DNA from: Balanoglossus misakiensis | Lineage: Eukaryota; Hemichordata | NCBI GenBank assembly: GCA_040954595.2 | Contig: CM082598.2 | Location: forward strand, 8,184,001 to 8,248,000 | DNA: 64,000 nt | Direction of reading: 5' to 3' | Shown: positions 34,741 to 45,900 of the stretch, piece by piece | Numbering within the stretch: the stretch's first letter is position 1 | Layout of the letters: the number at the start of each line of letters is the position of its first letter | The notes under the pieces: generated by a model | Seen by the model: only the letters and a program-made list of their open reading frames with translations | Databases searched by the model: none | What the model was told of the DNA's origin: nothing | Program-made: the position numbers and the translations under genes

Positions 34741-36050
34741 GTCATCAATTGCTTGAAATCACACAGGACATCCCCAGAGCTAAGTTACCCATGCAGAAGT
34801 CAGTTGCATCTCAGCTTGCAAATTGGGACTAATTCATGTCTTCATTGGGACTGTCTGCAGTCTCGTTCACAGTCCTTTGTGCTCATTTGTGAACTTATAA
34901 ATGTTCTTTCCTTTGAATTAATATGGGCCACTAGAACAATTTCAGCTTATTTGCCAATAGAGAGGTTTAGTTACACTTACACGTAAATATGCGTACGTCT
35001 GATGGCAGCAGTGGCATTCGCATAGGTGTAACAACGCGTGAATTTTGCAGTTTAGTTGTCCGTTTTGAATATTAATAGAAAATTCAAATTTTTTTCACTT
35101 AAAATTTTGTGTGTTATGAATATTCTCTAAGATCACCACCCTTGCAATAGGTTTCTTGACTGCAGTGGAAATATAGTTTAGTAAAGTTTTCTGATGTCTT
35201 AATCGAGGCGTCCACTAAAAACTTATCATGGGAATGAATTTTGTGTTCATGTTTTTAAAACACCAAATACTGCCGGTTTTAGCACATATGGCAGAAATCT
35301 TTCAGATTACATGGATGCTGGCTACATCACAATTGCACTTTCAGAGATCAATCCCTCAAATTAGAGAAAGCAATCGTGACAGGTTACGTTGTTTGAAAAA
35401 AAAAACGTTGACACGTCAATGCACCCCGCGGCGGACGCCACATGAATTTTTTTCAGATCTGGCTTTTTCAACGTGTTTGTTTGGCGTTCATGATTTAGTA
35501 TATATCCATGTTCTTGTTCCGCTATTTCCCATTCCGAAAATCCCAAAGTTTTAAACGTGTACACTTTGACTAGAAAAGGCCTCAGACACCTTCATATGCT
35601 GTCCGGCAGCCGGGGTGGGATATCTGACTGCAGTGCAGCTCAAAGTGGCGTGGAGCTGGTCATGTTTGGAGCGGTGCGGGAGGAACCCAGTCCGTTCAAG
35701 CGCAAATGTCCCGGTCAGAAGGTAACTACGAGCTTCGTAGAGCAGCGTTCGACACGCTAAACAACTCTCGTCGTCCGTGTTCAAGTCAGTCTCCTACCCC
35801 TTTCTGTTCACGTCTCTCTCTCAACACGCACGTACTTCAACTGCGCAATTGGGATGGGAGGATGCCTCTTTGTCTAGTACATTGTGACGTTGTTACAATT
35901 TTAGAGATAACGCGTTGCTGGCATGAAAGAAATACGATGTTGCCAGTTTGCCGTTTGTTGCTGGTAAAAAGAATTCCGTAGTAATCACTTGCCAGTATTT
36001 ATTTTACCTACCTGTAGCAAGGAATCGCAATGTAACAGCAATGGCCAAGA
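34741..36050. other. No gene recognised
   Basis: Overlapping short ORFs occur on both strands at 35550-35980 in a locally GC-richer stretch, but no domain, splice pattern or repeat is recognised. Confidence 0.3.
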
Positions 36051-36422
36051 GATATTGACCCTTTATTGCAAAGTTAACAATGTGTAAAGATGATGAAAAA
36101 TTCCTCGCCAGTTGCCTGCCTCAATAACACAGCAAAAACCTCAACAAGGTAGGTAAAGGTCAAAGGTCAACTGGCGAGGAAAATTAACATAACACTAAAC
36201 ACTGTAAAATAGGTACATAAAGAATCTCCCACAAAGGTGTGGGCCTAAAAACACCATAAGCCACACCCTGGTGTGGCCGCCCCACCCAAAATGACCAGAC
36301 CACCCCAGGGAAGGACCCTAAAAACACCATCCCCTACTCTTGATAGCCATAAGCCTAAAAATTGGTTACCAAGATGCTGGTTGCCTAATGTACCCCTTAA
36401 AAGCATCTGACCTCCACCTGCC

Positions 36423-37289
36423 TTAGGCGCGTATCTGTGCATCAGACAAACCTTCTTTAGCAGCTTGAGAGGCTGCTCCTATCCTAAAGCTATGTCCTTT
36501 GAACCTGTCTTCCTCAAAGCCGCAAAAAGTGAGCGAACGCCTAAGCTGTGCCGTGAAATCTCCCCGTCCTATGCCTAACGGCCCTGGCATGCAGAAAAGA
36601 GGGCCAGGCTCACTCCCCCTCAAACGACTAAATTCCCACAATGCTTGAACCGGACACAAGTCAGACCTAAGAACCTTCTGAAATTTGATAACAAACACAT
36701 CACCCGGTTTACTGTGCTTAAAATTGAATAAGGACACAGTTGCTGACTGTGGCAAACCTGCGCTAACCTGAAACTCCAACTGGTGGAAAAGAATGGCTTT
36801 TCCAACATCAAACCTATTCCTAACAGTGATTTCCCCAATCCTGAGGAACCCATAGAAGGCTGATAAGAACAAAGCCTTAAAAAGAGAACGCTGTTAAACA
36901 GATGTGACCACATTTGGAATGGCCTTAATCAGATGAAGTAGGATATCCCTAGTGATAGGGAGACGATCATCTCGTTGATGCACCAGCTTACGGTATGACT
37001 GGACCAATTTGTGAACCAAAAAGGACTTAGTAGGGTCCTGCAAGCCTGCAAGTTTATGAACGTAGCTAATAGCTGACAAATAGGTAGAAACAGTGGATGG
37101 GGCAAGGTGTTGCCTAGAGAGGTGACCAATAAACAATGCGATCGAGGATTCTGACAGCGGCAGAGATGGACAATGCACCCCTAACTGGCTACCCATGAAC
37201 TGGGTAAGAACTCTCCAAGCACGCTGATAGGTTGACCTGGAAGAACTGTGAAGAGCCTGCTGCAGAAGTCTGCCTACTTCCATGTCCAA
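36423..37289 (-). pseudogene. DIRS-type tyrosine recombinase, broken
   Basis: It starts with ATG at 37287-37289, overlapping the 3' end of the RNase H ORF. RSTYQRAWRVLTQFM and LAPSTVSTYLSAISYVHKLA are typical of the N-terminal core-binding domain. An in-frame TAA at about 36891-36893 interrupts it, after which the catalytic domain follows in the same frame: Arg in FYGFLRIGEI, His and Arg in KGHSFRIGA, then SDAQIRA. A one-base insertion near 36424 ends the ORF; in the shifted frame LGRWRSDAFKGYIR supplies the expected Trp and nucleophilic Tyr. It is clearly inactive in this form. Confidence 0.85.
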
Positions 37290-38131
37290 TGTATAGGTAG
37301 CAACTGAGACGGCACTGGAGTCGGATAGGTATCCATGCCCCGAGATGCAGACTTGAACTGGCCTACCTGCAAGCGGGAAAGATAGTCTGCTAAAATGTTA
37401 TGCTTACCAGGAATATGTTTAGCTCGAAAAAGAATGTTGTACTGAAGGCTAGTGAGCACAATCCGTCGACCCAAAATCATAAGGTCCCTGTCCTTCGCTG
37501 TTTGTTTTTTCAAGACTGACACCAAGGCCTCATTATCAGTGTAGAACATCACACGTTTGTTACATAGCTTATGTCCCCAAACCTCTAACGCCAGCATGAT
37601 AGGGAATAACTCCAGGACTGCGATATTTAGTGCATGCCAACTAGTAGGCCACTCTCCAAAGAACCAGTGAGAACCAAAAATGCCACCATACCCAAGAGAC
37701 CCAGCTGCATCTGTGAACAAACGAAATGATTCGGATGAATGCCACCGATCCTCCATAAAAAACGACTTCCCGTTGTAATGGTCTAGGAACTGTTTCCACA
37801 CTAGGAGGTCTGTTTTAACCTCTCTGGTCAGATGTAAAAAGAAGTGCGACTTCTCGACCCCTTTCGTTAAATCGATCAACCTACGTAAAAATGCCCGTCC
37901 TGGGAGCACCACCAAACAAGCAAAATTTAAGGTCCCAACCAATGACTGAATTTCCTGTAGCCTAACCTTTCTTCTAGACAAAAAGGAATTGATCAAGTTG
38001 CGGCACCGAAACAATTTATCCTCTGGGAGCCTAGATTCTCCTAATACAGTGTCTAATTCGATACCTGCAAAAACCAAAATGGAAAAGGCTGTTCCTAGTA
38101 TTGACTCCCCACCCCCTATAGGAAACTGCAA
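37274..38131 (-). CDS. DIRS-type RT tail and RNase H
   Basis: The 285-codon ORF begins within RT: AGIELDTVLGESRLPEDKL and LQEIQSLVGTLNFAC with PGRAFLRRLIDLT are the connection region of DIRS/Ngaro polymerases. RNase H follows with the four expected acidic residues: Asp141 (RLFTDAAGS), Glu174 (AVLELFP), Asp199 (FYTDNEA) and Asp249 (NILADYLSR). HIPGKHN precedes the last one. It would degrade RNA in RNA-DNA hybrids during element replication. The RT palm is missing upstream, so no complete polymerase is encoded. Confidence 0.85.
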   Translation of the reverse strand: MQFPIGGGESILGTAFSILVFAGIELDTVLGESRLPEDKLFRCRNLINSFLSRRKVRLQEIQSLVGTLNFACLVVLPGRAFLRRLIDLTKGVEKSHFFLHLTREVKTDLLVWKQFLDHYNGKSFFMEDRWHSSESFRLFTDAAGSLGYGGIFGSHWFFGEWPTSWHALNIAVLELFPIMLALEVWGHKLCNKRVMFYTDNEALVSVLKKQTAKDRDLMILGRRIVLTSLQYNILFRAKHIPGKHNILADYLSRLQVGQFKSASRGMDTYPTPVPSQLLPIHWTWK

Positions 38132-38303
38132 ATATTGTCAAGGCGGGAAAAATGAAGTTGCTCTTCCATTAAGTGTCTCCCCCCGGAGACTAAAGTGCTG
38201 TAAAGCTCCCTGTCGGGTAATATAAAACTGTAAAACTTGATCACTTAGAAGCATGTCTATTATAATCGTGCTTATATCATGCTACCGTCCGCGAGTGGTA
38301 AAA

Positions 38304-38570
38304 CGGGCCCCTGAACTAGCATGCAGCAGGGAAAATGTGCGGTTATACCACAGTCGCGCGGGATTAAACTAAATGAATAACATAAAAACACTTGAATTTA
38401 CGGATGTTTTATTTTGGAACTGCTCTGCTCTGAATATTTTGCACTTTTGTCACTTTTTGGCGTCTGCTTTATGTTTAATGCTCGATCCCGGGCCGCACGT
38501 GTTTACATTCACCGTCGCCATGTTGGTTCACGATCGTAATTTCTCTTTCTGACGCCGTTTCGGTAAGAAA
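38304..38570. repeat. Repeat shared with the loop of the foldback element
   Basis: It is collinear with about 7260-7530 (CCTGAACTAGCATGCAGCAGG, TTTGGAACTGCTCTG, GATCCCGGGC, GTGTTTACATTCA). It stands next to the truncated 5' end of the DIRS-like element and just before the 38618-38755 palindrome. Confidence 0.65.
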
Positions 38571-38617
38571 ATGACACTGATTTGCCACAAAAAACAACTG
38601 TTAATATAATATAATAG

Positions 38618-38755
38618 CAATAACCCCCGCCTCAGTAGGGTATACACTCGATTTAGGTACAATTCGCTCCATATAGCACTCGCCTAACGGCTCGTGCTAT
38701 ATGTCTCGAATTGTACCAAAATGTCGTGTATACCCGCCTGCGGCGGGGGTTATTG
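38618..38755. repeat. 138-bp palindrome with flanks like those at 29.2 kb
   Basis: CAATAACCCCCGCC pairs with GGCGGGGGTTATTG; the inner stem contains GTATACAC, GGTACAATTCG and ATATAGCAC with complements. It is preceded by TTAATATAATATAATAG and followed by CTTAAATAA, as at 29182-29288. Confidence 0.85.
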
Positions 38756-39121
38756 CTTAAATAACGCTTCTTCATCCTCTGATGCACTGGAATCTGTCAA
38801 TTCCATTACAGAACTGAAAAGGGAAAGTGCATAATGGCTTTATTTTAACAGCCAATTTTGATTCTCTGCTTACATATACCTCAGTATAGCCGTATGAAGT
38901 GTTTCATCCAGAAAGGGAAACGTCTATCGATATTAACACTCTGTTTACCATGTTGGTGCGTGAAATGACGTTAGCGAGCTTGAACGCAGCGTTCACAACA
39001 AAACATCAGCTGATCATGTAAACAGCCCACAGCCGACTTGTAAATATAGGTAAACTGTAGCGAAAGTGTAATGATTTTGTAAACCAATAAACTTTGCTAT
39101 TTTGCTTTCAGTGTAGATAAA

Positions 39122-39262
39122 ATGTCAAAAGGGCCATCCATTGTACTATGCAGGCAATGCAACACACGCCGCGACATGGGAGGTCCTAGTGTAGATCACA
39201 AACTCGTTTGCAGTTCACGGTCCTTCGACTCGTACGTGGTCAGTCAGGCAGATTATTTTTGA
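39122..39262 (+). CDS. Short possible exon with CxxC motif
   Basis: After an acceptor-like TTTTGCTTTCAG at about 39111, an ATG at 39122 opens about 46 codons: MSKGPSIVLCRQCNTRRD, then HKLVCSS. The CRQC pair and a later Cys could bind zinc. No convincing donor or second exon was found. It may be chance. Confidence 0.2.
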   Translation: MSKGPSIVLCRQCNTRRDMGGPSVDHKLVCSSRSFDSYVVSQADYF

Positions 39263-39416
39263 CTTGCCCAGACGAAAAATTATACTTGCCATGGGCGTCA
39301 GACAATAGGAAATAACGAGACCTGGAAATTTTTCCATAAGAAAAAAAAAGTAGTCGTCCGTGAAGAAAGTGCATTGTACTATGCATATTTACTTACCACA
39401 ACGAGTGATGTCATCA

Positions 39417-39882
39417 ATGGCGCAAGACCTGTAATTCATTTCCCATAGACGACAAAGGTAGCGTTGAGCTAAATATTCCTATTTTATAACGTTCAGCGAG
39501 CTGAATCCCATTAACTGCAGTCAGAACATGGTCTGTTTGTGCACAGGCTAAATTTTCGTGCAGGCAAGTCCATGGATTTTTTTCGGGGGAGGTCAAAATA
39601 GCGCCCCCAGTGGTAATTTTGAAAAAAATTATGCCAAAGTGCACAGTCGCCTCATCTTGCATTACTCCGCTGTGTACAACAACATTACACCACATTCTCT
39701 CACACCAGTGGGAATTTTGAATGCATCTCAAAATGCTCTCTCCAAAAATGCTACATATCCATGGTAAATCCTATTGAGCATCAATTCAGGTCTCAAAATA
39801 TTAGGCAATGCACTACTTTTTTTACGGACTATCTTCGAGGGTAACGAACCAGGAAGTGAATTACAGGTCTTGTGCCAATATA
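39417..39882. mobile_element. Small TIR element (~465 bp)
   Basis: TGGCGCAAGACCTGTAATTC near 39418 is mirrored by GAATTACAGGTCTTGTGCCA ending near 39882, giving about 25-bp TIRs. No target duplication is evident and the interior has no protein homology. The short ORFs inside are not supported. Confidence 0.55.
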
Positions 39883-39998
39883 GGGAAGTCAAAATTAACA
39901 AAAATGCTAAATTTTACTACCAGTGAAAAGACAGATTGTCCCAATAAATAATGTTAAAATATAAAAGTCCCTCGCCAAGTACTTCTGCTGATGGGTCA

Positions 39999-42900
39999 CA
40001 GAATGAAAACAAATATGGAAAGAGTTATGCTGGAATGTTGTTAGGGATAGATTAATATTGCAAATAATGTAATTTCTTACATCATAAATGGTATTCAAAG
40101 AAAGGTCACATAACAGGATATGTATAGTTTCAAGGCTTTGTTTTGGAATAATGAATTCTCTACAAGATTTAAGTGGAACAGACACAGAATGAAAACAAAT
40201 AAGGAAAGAGTTATGCTGGAATGTTGTAAGGGTAGATTAATATTGCAAATAATTTAATTTCTTACATCATAAATGGAATTCAAGAAAGGTCACATAACAG
40301 GATATGTATAGTTTCAAGGCTTTGTTTTGGAATAACGAATTCTCTACAAGGGATCTAGATTAATATTGCAAACAAATTAATTTCTTACATCATAAATGGT
40401 ATTCAAAGAAAGGTCACATAACAGGATATGTATAGTTTCAAGGCTTTGTTTTGGAATAATGAATTCTCTACAAGATTTAAGTGGAACAGACACAGAATGA
40501 AAACAAATATGGAAAGAGTTATGCCAGAATGTTGTAAGGGATAGATTAATATTGCAAATAATTTAATTTCTTACATCATAAATGGAATTCAAAGAATGGT
40601 CACATAACAGAATATGTTTTACTAAAAAGACTTATGTATAGTTTCAAGGGTTTGTGTTTTACTGAATTCTCTACAAGATTTAAGTGGAACAGTCACAGAA
40701 TGAAAGCAAATATGGAAAGACTTATGCTGGAATGTTGTAAGGGATAGATTAATATTGCAAATAATTTAATTTCTTACATCATAAATGGAATTCAAGAAAG
40801 GTCACATAACAGGATATGTATAGTTTCAAGGCTTTGTTTTGGAATAACGAATTCTCTACAAGGGATCTAGATTAATATTGAAAATAATTTAATTTCTTAC
40901 ATCATAAATGGAATTCAAAGAATGGCCACATAACGGGCCATGTTTTAGTAAAAAGACTTCTGTATAGTTTCAAGGGTTTGTGTTGAAATACCGAATTCTC
41001 TCCAAGATTTAAGTGGAACAGTTACAGAATGAAAACAAATATTGAAATAGTTATGCTGGAATGTTGTAAGGGATAGATTAATATTGCAAAAAAATTAATT
41101 TCTTACATCATAAATGGAATTCAAAGAATGGTCACATAACGGGCCATGGTTTACTAAAAAGACTTCTGTATAGTTTCAAGGGTTTGTGTTGAAATACCGA
41201 ATTCTCTCCAAGATTTAAGTGGAACAGTCACAGAATGAAAACAAATATTGAAAAAGTTATGCTGGAATGTTGTATGGGATAGATTAATATTGCAAAAAAA
41301 TAATTTCTTACATCATAAAATGAATTCAAAGAATGGTCACATAACAGGATATGTTTTACTAAAAAGACATGTATAGTTTCAAGGCTTTGTTTTGGAATAA
41401 CAAATTCTCTACAAGATTTAAGTGGAACAGACACAGAATGAAAACAAATATGGAAAGAGTTATGCCAGAATGTTGTAAGGGATAGATTAATATTGCAAAT
41501 AATTTAATTTCTTACATCATAAATGGAATTCAAAGAATGGTCACATAACAGGATATGTTTTACTAAAAAGACTTATGTATAGTTTCAAGGGTTTGTGTTA
41601 TACTGAATTCTCTACAAGATTTAAGTGGAACAGTCACAGAATGAAAGCAAATATGGAAAGAGTTATGCTGGAATGTTGTAAGGGATAGATTAATATTGCA
41701 AATAATTTAATTTCTTACATCATAAATGGAATTCAAGAAAGGTCACATAACAGGATATGTATAGTTTCAAGGCTTTGTTTTGGAATAACGAATTCTCTAC
41801 AAGGGATCTAGATTAATATTGAAAATAATTTAATTTCTTACATCATAAATGGAATTCAAAGAATGGCCACATAACGGGCCATGTTTTAGTAAAAAGACTT
41901 CTGTATAGTTTCAAGGGTTTGTGTTGAAATACCGAATTCTCTCCAAGATTTAAGTGGAACAGTTACAGAATGAAAACAAATATTGAAATAGTTATGCTGG
42001 AATGTTGTTTGGGATAGATTAATATTGCAAACAAATTAATTTCTTACATCATAAATGGAATTCAAAGAATGGTCACATAACAGGCCATGCTTTACTAAAA
42101 AAACTTATGTATAGTTTCAAGGGTTTGTGTTGAAATACTGAATTCTCTCCAAGATTTAAGAGGAACAGTCACAGAATGAAAACAAATATGGAAAGAGTTA
42201 TGCCGGAATGTTGTAAGGGATACATTCATATTGAAAATAATTTAATTTCTTACATCATAAATGGAATTCAAAGAATGGTCACATAACAGGCCATGCTTTA
42301 CTAAAAAGACTTCTGTATAGTTTCAAGGGTTTGTGTTGAAATACCGAATTCTCTCCAAGATTTAAGTGGAAAAAGTCACAGAATGAAAGCAAATATGGAA
42401 AGAGTTATGCTGGAATGTTGTAAGGGATAGATTAATATTGCAAACAAATTAATTTCTTACATCATAAATGGAATTCAAAGAATGGTCACATAACGGGCCA
42501 TGCTTTACTAAAAAGACTTATGTATAGTTTCAAGGGTTTGTGTTGAAATACTGAATTCTCTCCAAGATTTAAGAGGAACAGTCACAGAATGAAAACAAAT
42601 ATGGAAAGAGTTATGCCGGAATGTTGTAAGGGATACATTCATATTGAAAATAATTTAATTTCTTACATCATAAATGGAATTCAAAGAATGGTCACATAAC
42701 AGGCCATGCTTTACTAAAAAGACTTCTGTATAGTTTAAGGGTTTGTGTTGAAATACCGAATTCCCTCCAAGATTTAAGTGGAACAGTTACAGAATGAAAA
42801 CAAATATTGAAATAGTTATGCTGGAATGTTGTAAGGGATAGATTAATATTGCAAAAAAATAATTTCTTACATCATAAAATGAATTCAAAGAATGGTCACA

Positions 42901-45900
42901 TAACAGGATATGTCTTACTAAAAAGACTTATGTATAGTTTCAAGGGTTTGTGTTGAAATACTGAATTCTCTACAAGCTTTAAGTGGAAAAAGTCACAGAA
43001 TGAAAGCAAATATGGAAAGAGTTATGCTGGAATGTTGTAAGGGATAGATTAATATTGCAAATAATTTAATTTCTTACATCATAAAATGAATTCAAAGAAT
43101 GGTCACATAACGAGCCATGTTTTACTAAAAAGACTTATGTATAGTTTCAAGGCTTTGTTTTGGTATAACGAATTCTCTACAAGATTTAAGTGGAACAGTC
43201 ACAGAATGAAAACAAATATGGAAAGAGTTATGCCAGAATGTTGTATGGGATAGATTAATATTGCAAAAAAATAATTTCTTACATCATAAAATGAATTCAA
43301 AGAATGGTCACATAACAGGATATGTTTTACTAAAAAGACATGTATAGTTTCAAGGCTTTGTTTTGGAATAACAAATTCTCTACAAGATTTAAGTGGAACA
43401 GTCACAGAATGAAAACAAATATGGAAAGAGTTATGCCAGAATGGTGTAAGGGATAGATTAATATTGCAAATAATTTAATTTCTTACATCATAAATGGAAT
43501 TCAAAGAATGGTCACATAACGAGCCATGTTTTACTAAAAAGACTTATGTATAGTTTCAAGGCTTTGTTTTGGTATAACGAATTCTCTACAAGATTTAAGT
43601 GGAACAGTCACAGAATGAAAGCAAATATGGAAAGAGTTATGCTGGAATGTTGTAAGGGATAGATTAATATTGCAAATAATTTAATTTCTTACATCATAAA
43701 TGGAATTCAAGAAAGGTCACATAACAGGATATGTATAGTTTCAAGGCTTTGTTTTGGAATAACGAATTCTCTACAAGGGATCTAGATTAATATTGCAAAC
43801 AAATTAATTTCTTACATCATAAATGGAATTCAAAGAATGGTCACATAACGGGCCATGTTTTAGTAAAAAGACTTCTGTATAGTTTCAAGGCTTTGTTTTG
43901 CTATAACGAATTCTCTACAAGATTTAAGTGGAACAGTAACAGAATGAAAGCAAATATGGAAAGAGTTATGCTGGAATGTTGTAAGGGATAGATTAATATT
44001 GCAAATAATTTAATTTCTTACATCATAAATGGAATTCAAGAAAGGTCACATAACAGGATATGTATAGTTTCAAGGCTTTGTTTTGGAATAACGAATTCTC
44101 TACAAGGGATCTAGATTAATATTGCAAACAAATTAATTTCTTACATCATAAATGGTATTCAAAGAAAGGTCACATAACAGGATATGTATAGTTTCAAGGC
44201 TTTGTTTTGGAATAACAAATTCTCTACAAGATTTCAGTGGAACAGTCACAGAATGAAAACAAATATGGAAAGAGTTATGCTGGAATGTTGTAAGGGATAG
44301 ATTAATATTGCAAATAATTTAATTTCTTACATCATAAATGGAATTCAAAGAATGGTCACATAACAGGATATGTATAGTTTCAAGGCTTTGTTTTGGAATA
44401 ATGAATTCTCTACAAGATTTAAGTGGAACAGACACAGAATGAAAACAAATAAGGAAAGAGTTATGCTGGAATGTTGTAAGGGTAGATTAATATTGCAAAT
44501 AATTTAATTTCTTACATCATAAATGGAATTCAAGAAAGGTCACATAACAGGATATGTATAGTTTCAAGGCTTTGTTTTGGAATAACGAATTCTCTACAAG
44601 GGATCTAGATTAATATTGCAAAGAAATTAATTTCTTACATCATAAATGGTATTCAAAGAAAGGTCACATAACAGGATATGTATAGTTTCAAGGCTTTGTT
44701 TTGGAATAATGAATTCTCTACAAGATTTAAGTGGAACAGACACAGAATGAAAACAAATATGGAAAGAGTTATGCCAGAATGTTGTAAGGGATAGATTAAT
44801 ATTGCAAATAATTTAATTTCTTACATCATAAATGGAATTCAAAGAATGGTCACATAACGAGCCATGTTTTACTAAAAAGACTTATGTATAGTTTCAAGGC
44901 TTTGTTTTGGTATAACGAATTCTCTACAAGATTTAAGTGGAACAGTCACAGAATGAAAGCAAATATGGAAAGAGTTATGCTGGAATGTTGTAAGGGATAG
45001 ATTAATATTGCAAATAATTTAATTTCTTACATCATAAATGGAATTCAAGAAAGGTCACATAACAGGATATGTATAGTTTCAAGGCTTTGTTTTGGAATAA
45101 CGAATTCTCTACAAGGGATCTAGATTAATATTGCAAACAAATTAATTTCTTACATCATAAATGGAATTCAAAGAATGGTCACATAACGGGCCATGTTTTA
45201 GTAAAAAGACTTCTGTATAGTTTCAAGGCTTTGTTTTGGTATAACGAATTCTCTACAAGATTTAAGTGGAACAGTCACAGAATGAAAGCAAATATGGAAA
45301 GAGTTATGCTGGAATATTGTAAGGGATAGATTAATATTGCAAATAATTTAATTTCTTACATCATAAATGGTATTCAAAGAAAGGTCACATAACAGGATAT
45401 GTATAGTTTCAAGGCTTTGTTTTGGAATAATGAATTCTCTACAAGATTTAAGTGGAACAGACACAGAATGAAAACAAATAAGGAAAGAGTTATGCTGGAA
45501 TGTTGTAAGGGTAGATTAATATTGCAAATAATTTAATTTCTTACATCATAAATGGAATTCAAGAAAGGTCACATAACAGGATATGTATAGTTTCAAGGCT
45601 TTGTTTTGGAATAACGAATTCTCTACAAGGGATCTAGATTAATATTGCAAACAAATTAATTTCTTACATCATAAATGGTATTCAAAGAAAGGTCACATAA
45701 CAGGATATGTATAGTTTCAAGGCTTTGTTTTGGAATAATGAATTCTCTACAAGATTTAAGTGGAACAGACACAGAATGAAAACAAATATGGAAAGAGTTA
45801 TGCCAGAATGTTGTAAGGGATAGATTAATATTGCAAATAATTTAATTTCTTACATCATAAATGGAATTCAAAGAATGGTCACATAACAGAATATGTTTTA

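Larger units (their letters stand above)
36060..38240 (-). mobile_element. Truncated DIRS/Ngaro-like retrotransposon
   Basis: On the minus strand the order is RT tail, RNase H, then tyrosine recombinase with overlapping ORFs, the arrangement of DIRS-order elements. Near 38131-38240 only the last part of RT can be glimpsed; the main RT and gag regions are missing, so the 5' half is lost. Beyond the recombinase lie GTGTGGC/GCCACAC hairpins and an inverted pair TTCCTCGCCAGTTG / CAACTGGCGAGGAA (36096-36182), possibly part of the terminal repeats. Confidence 0.75.
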
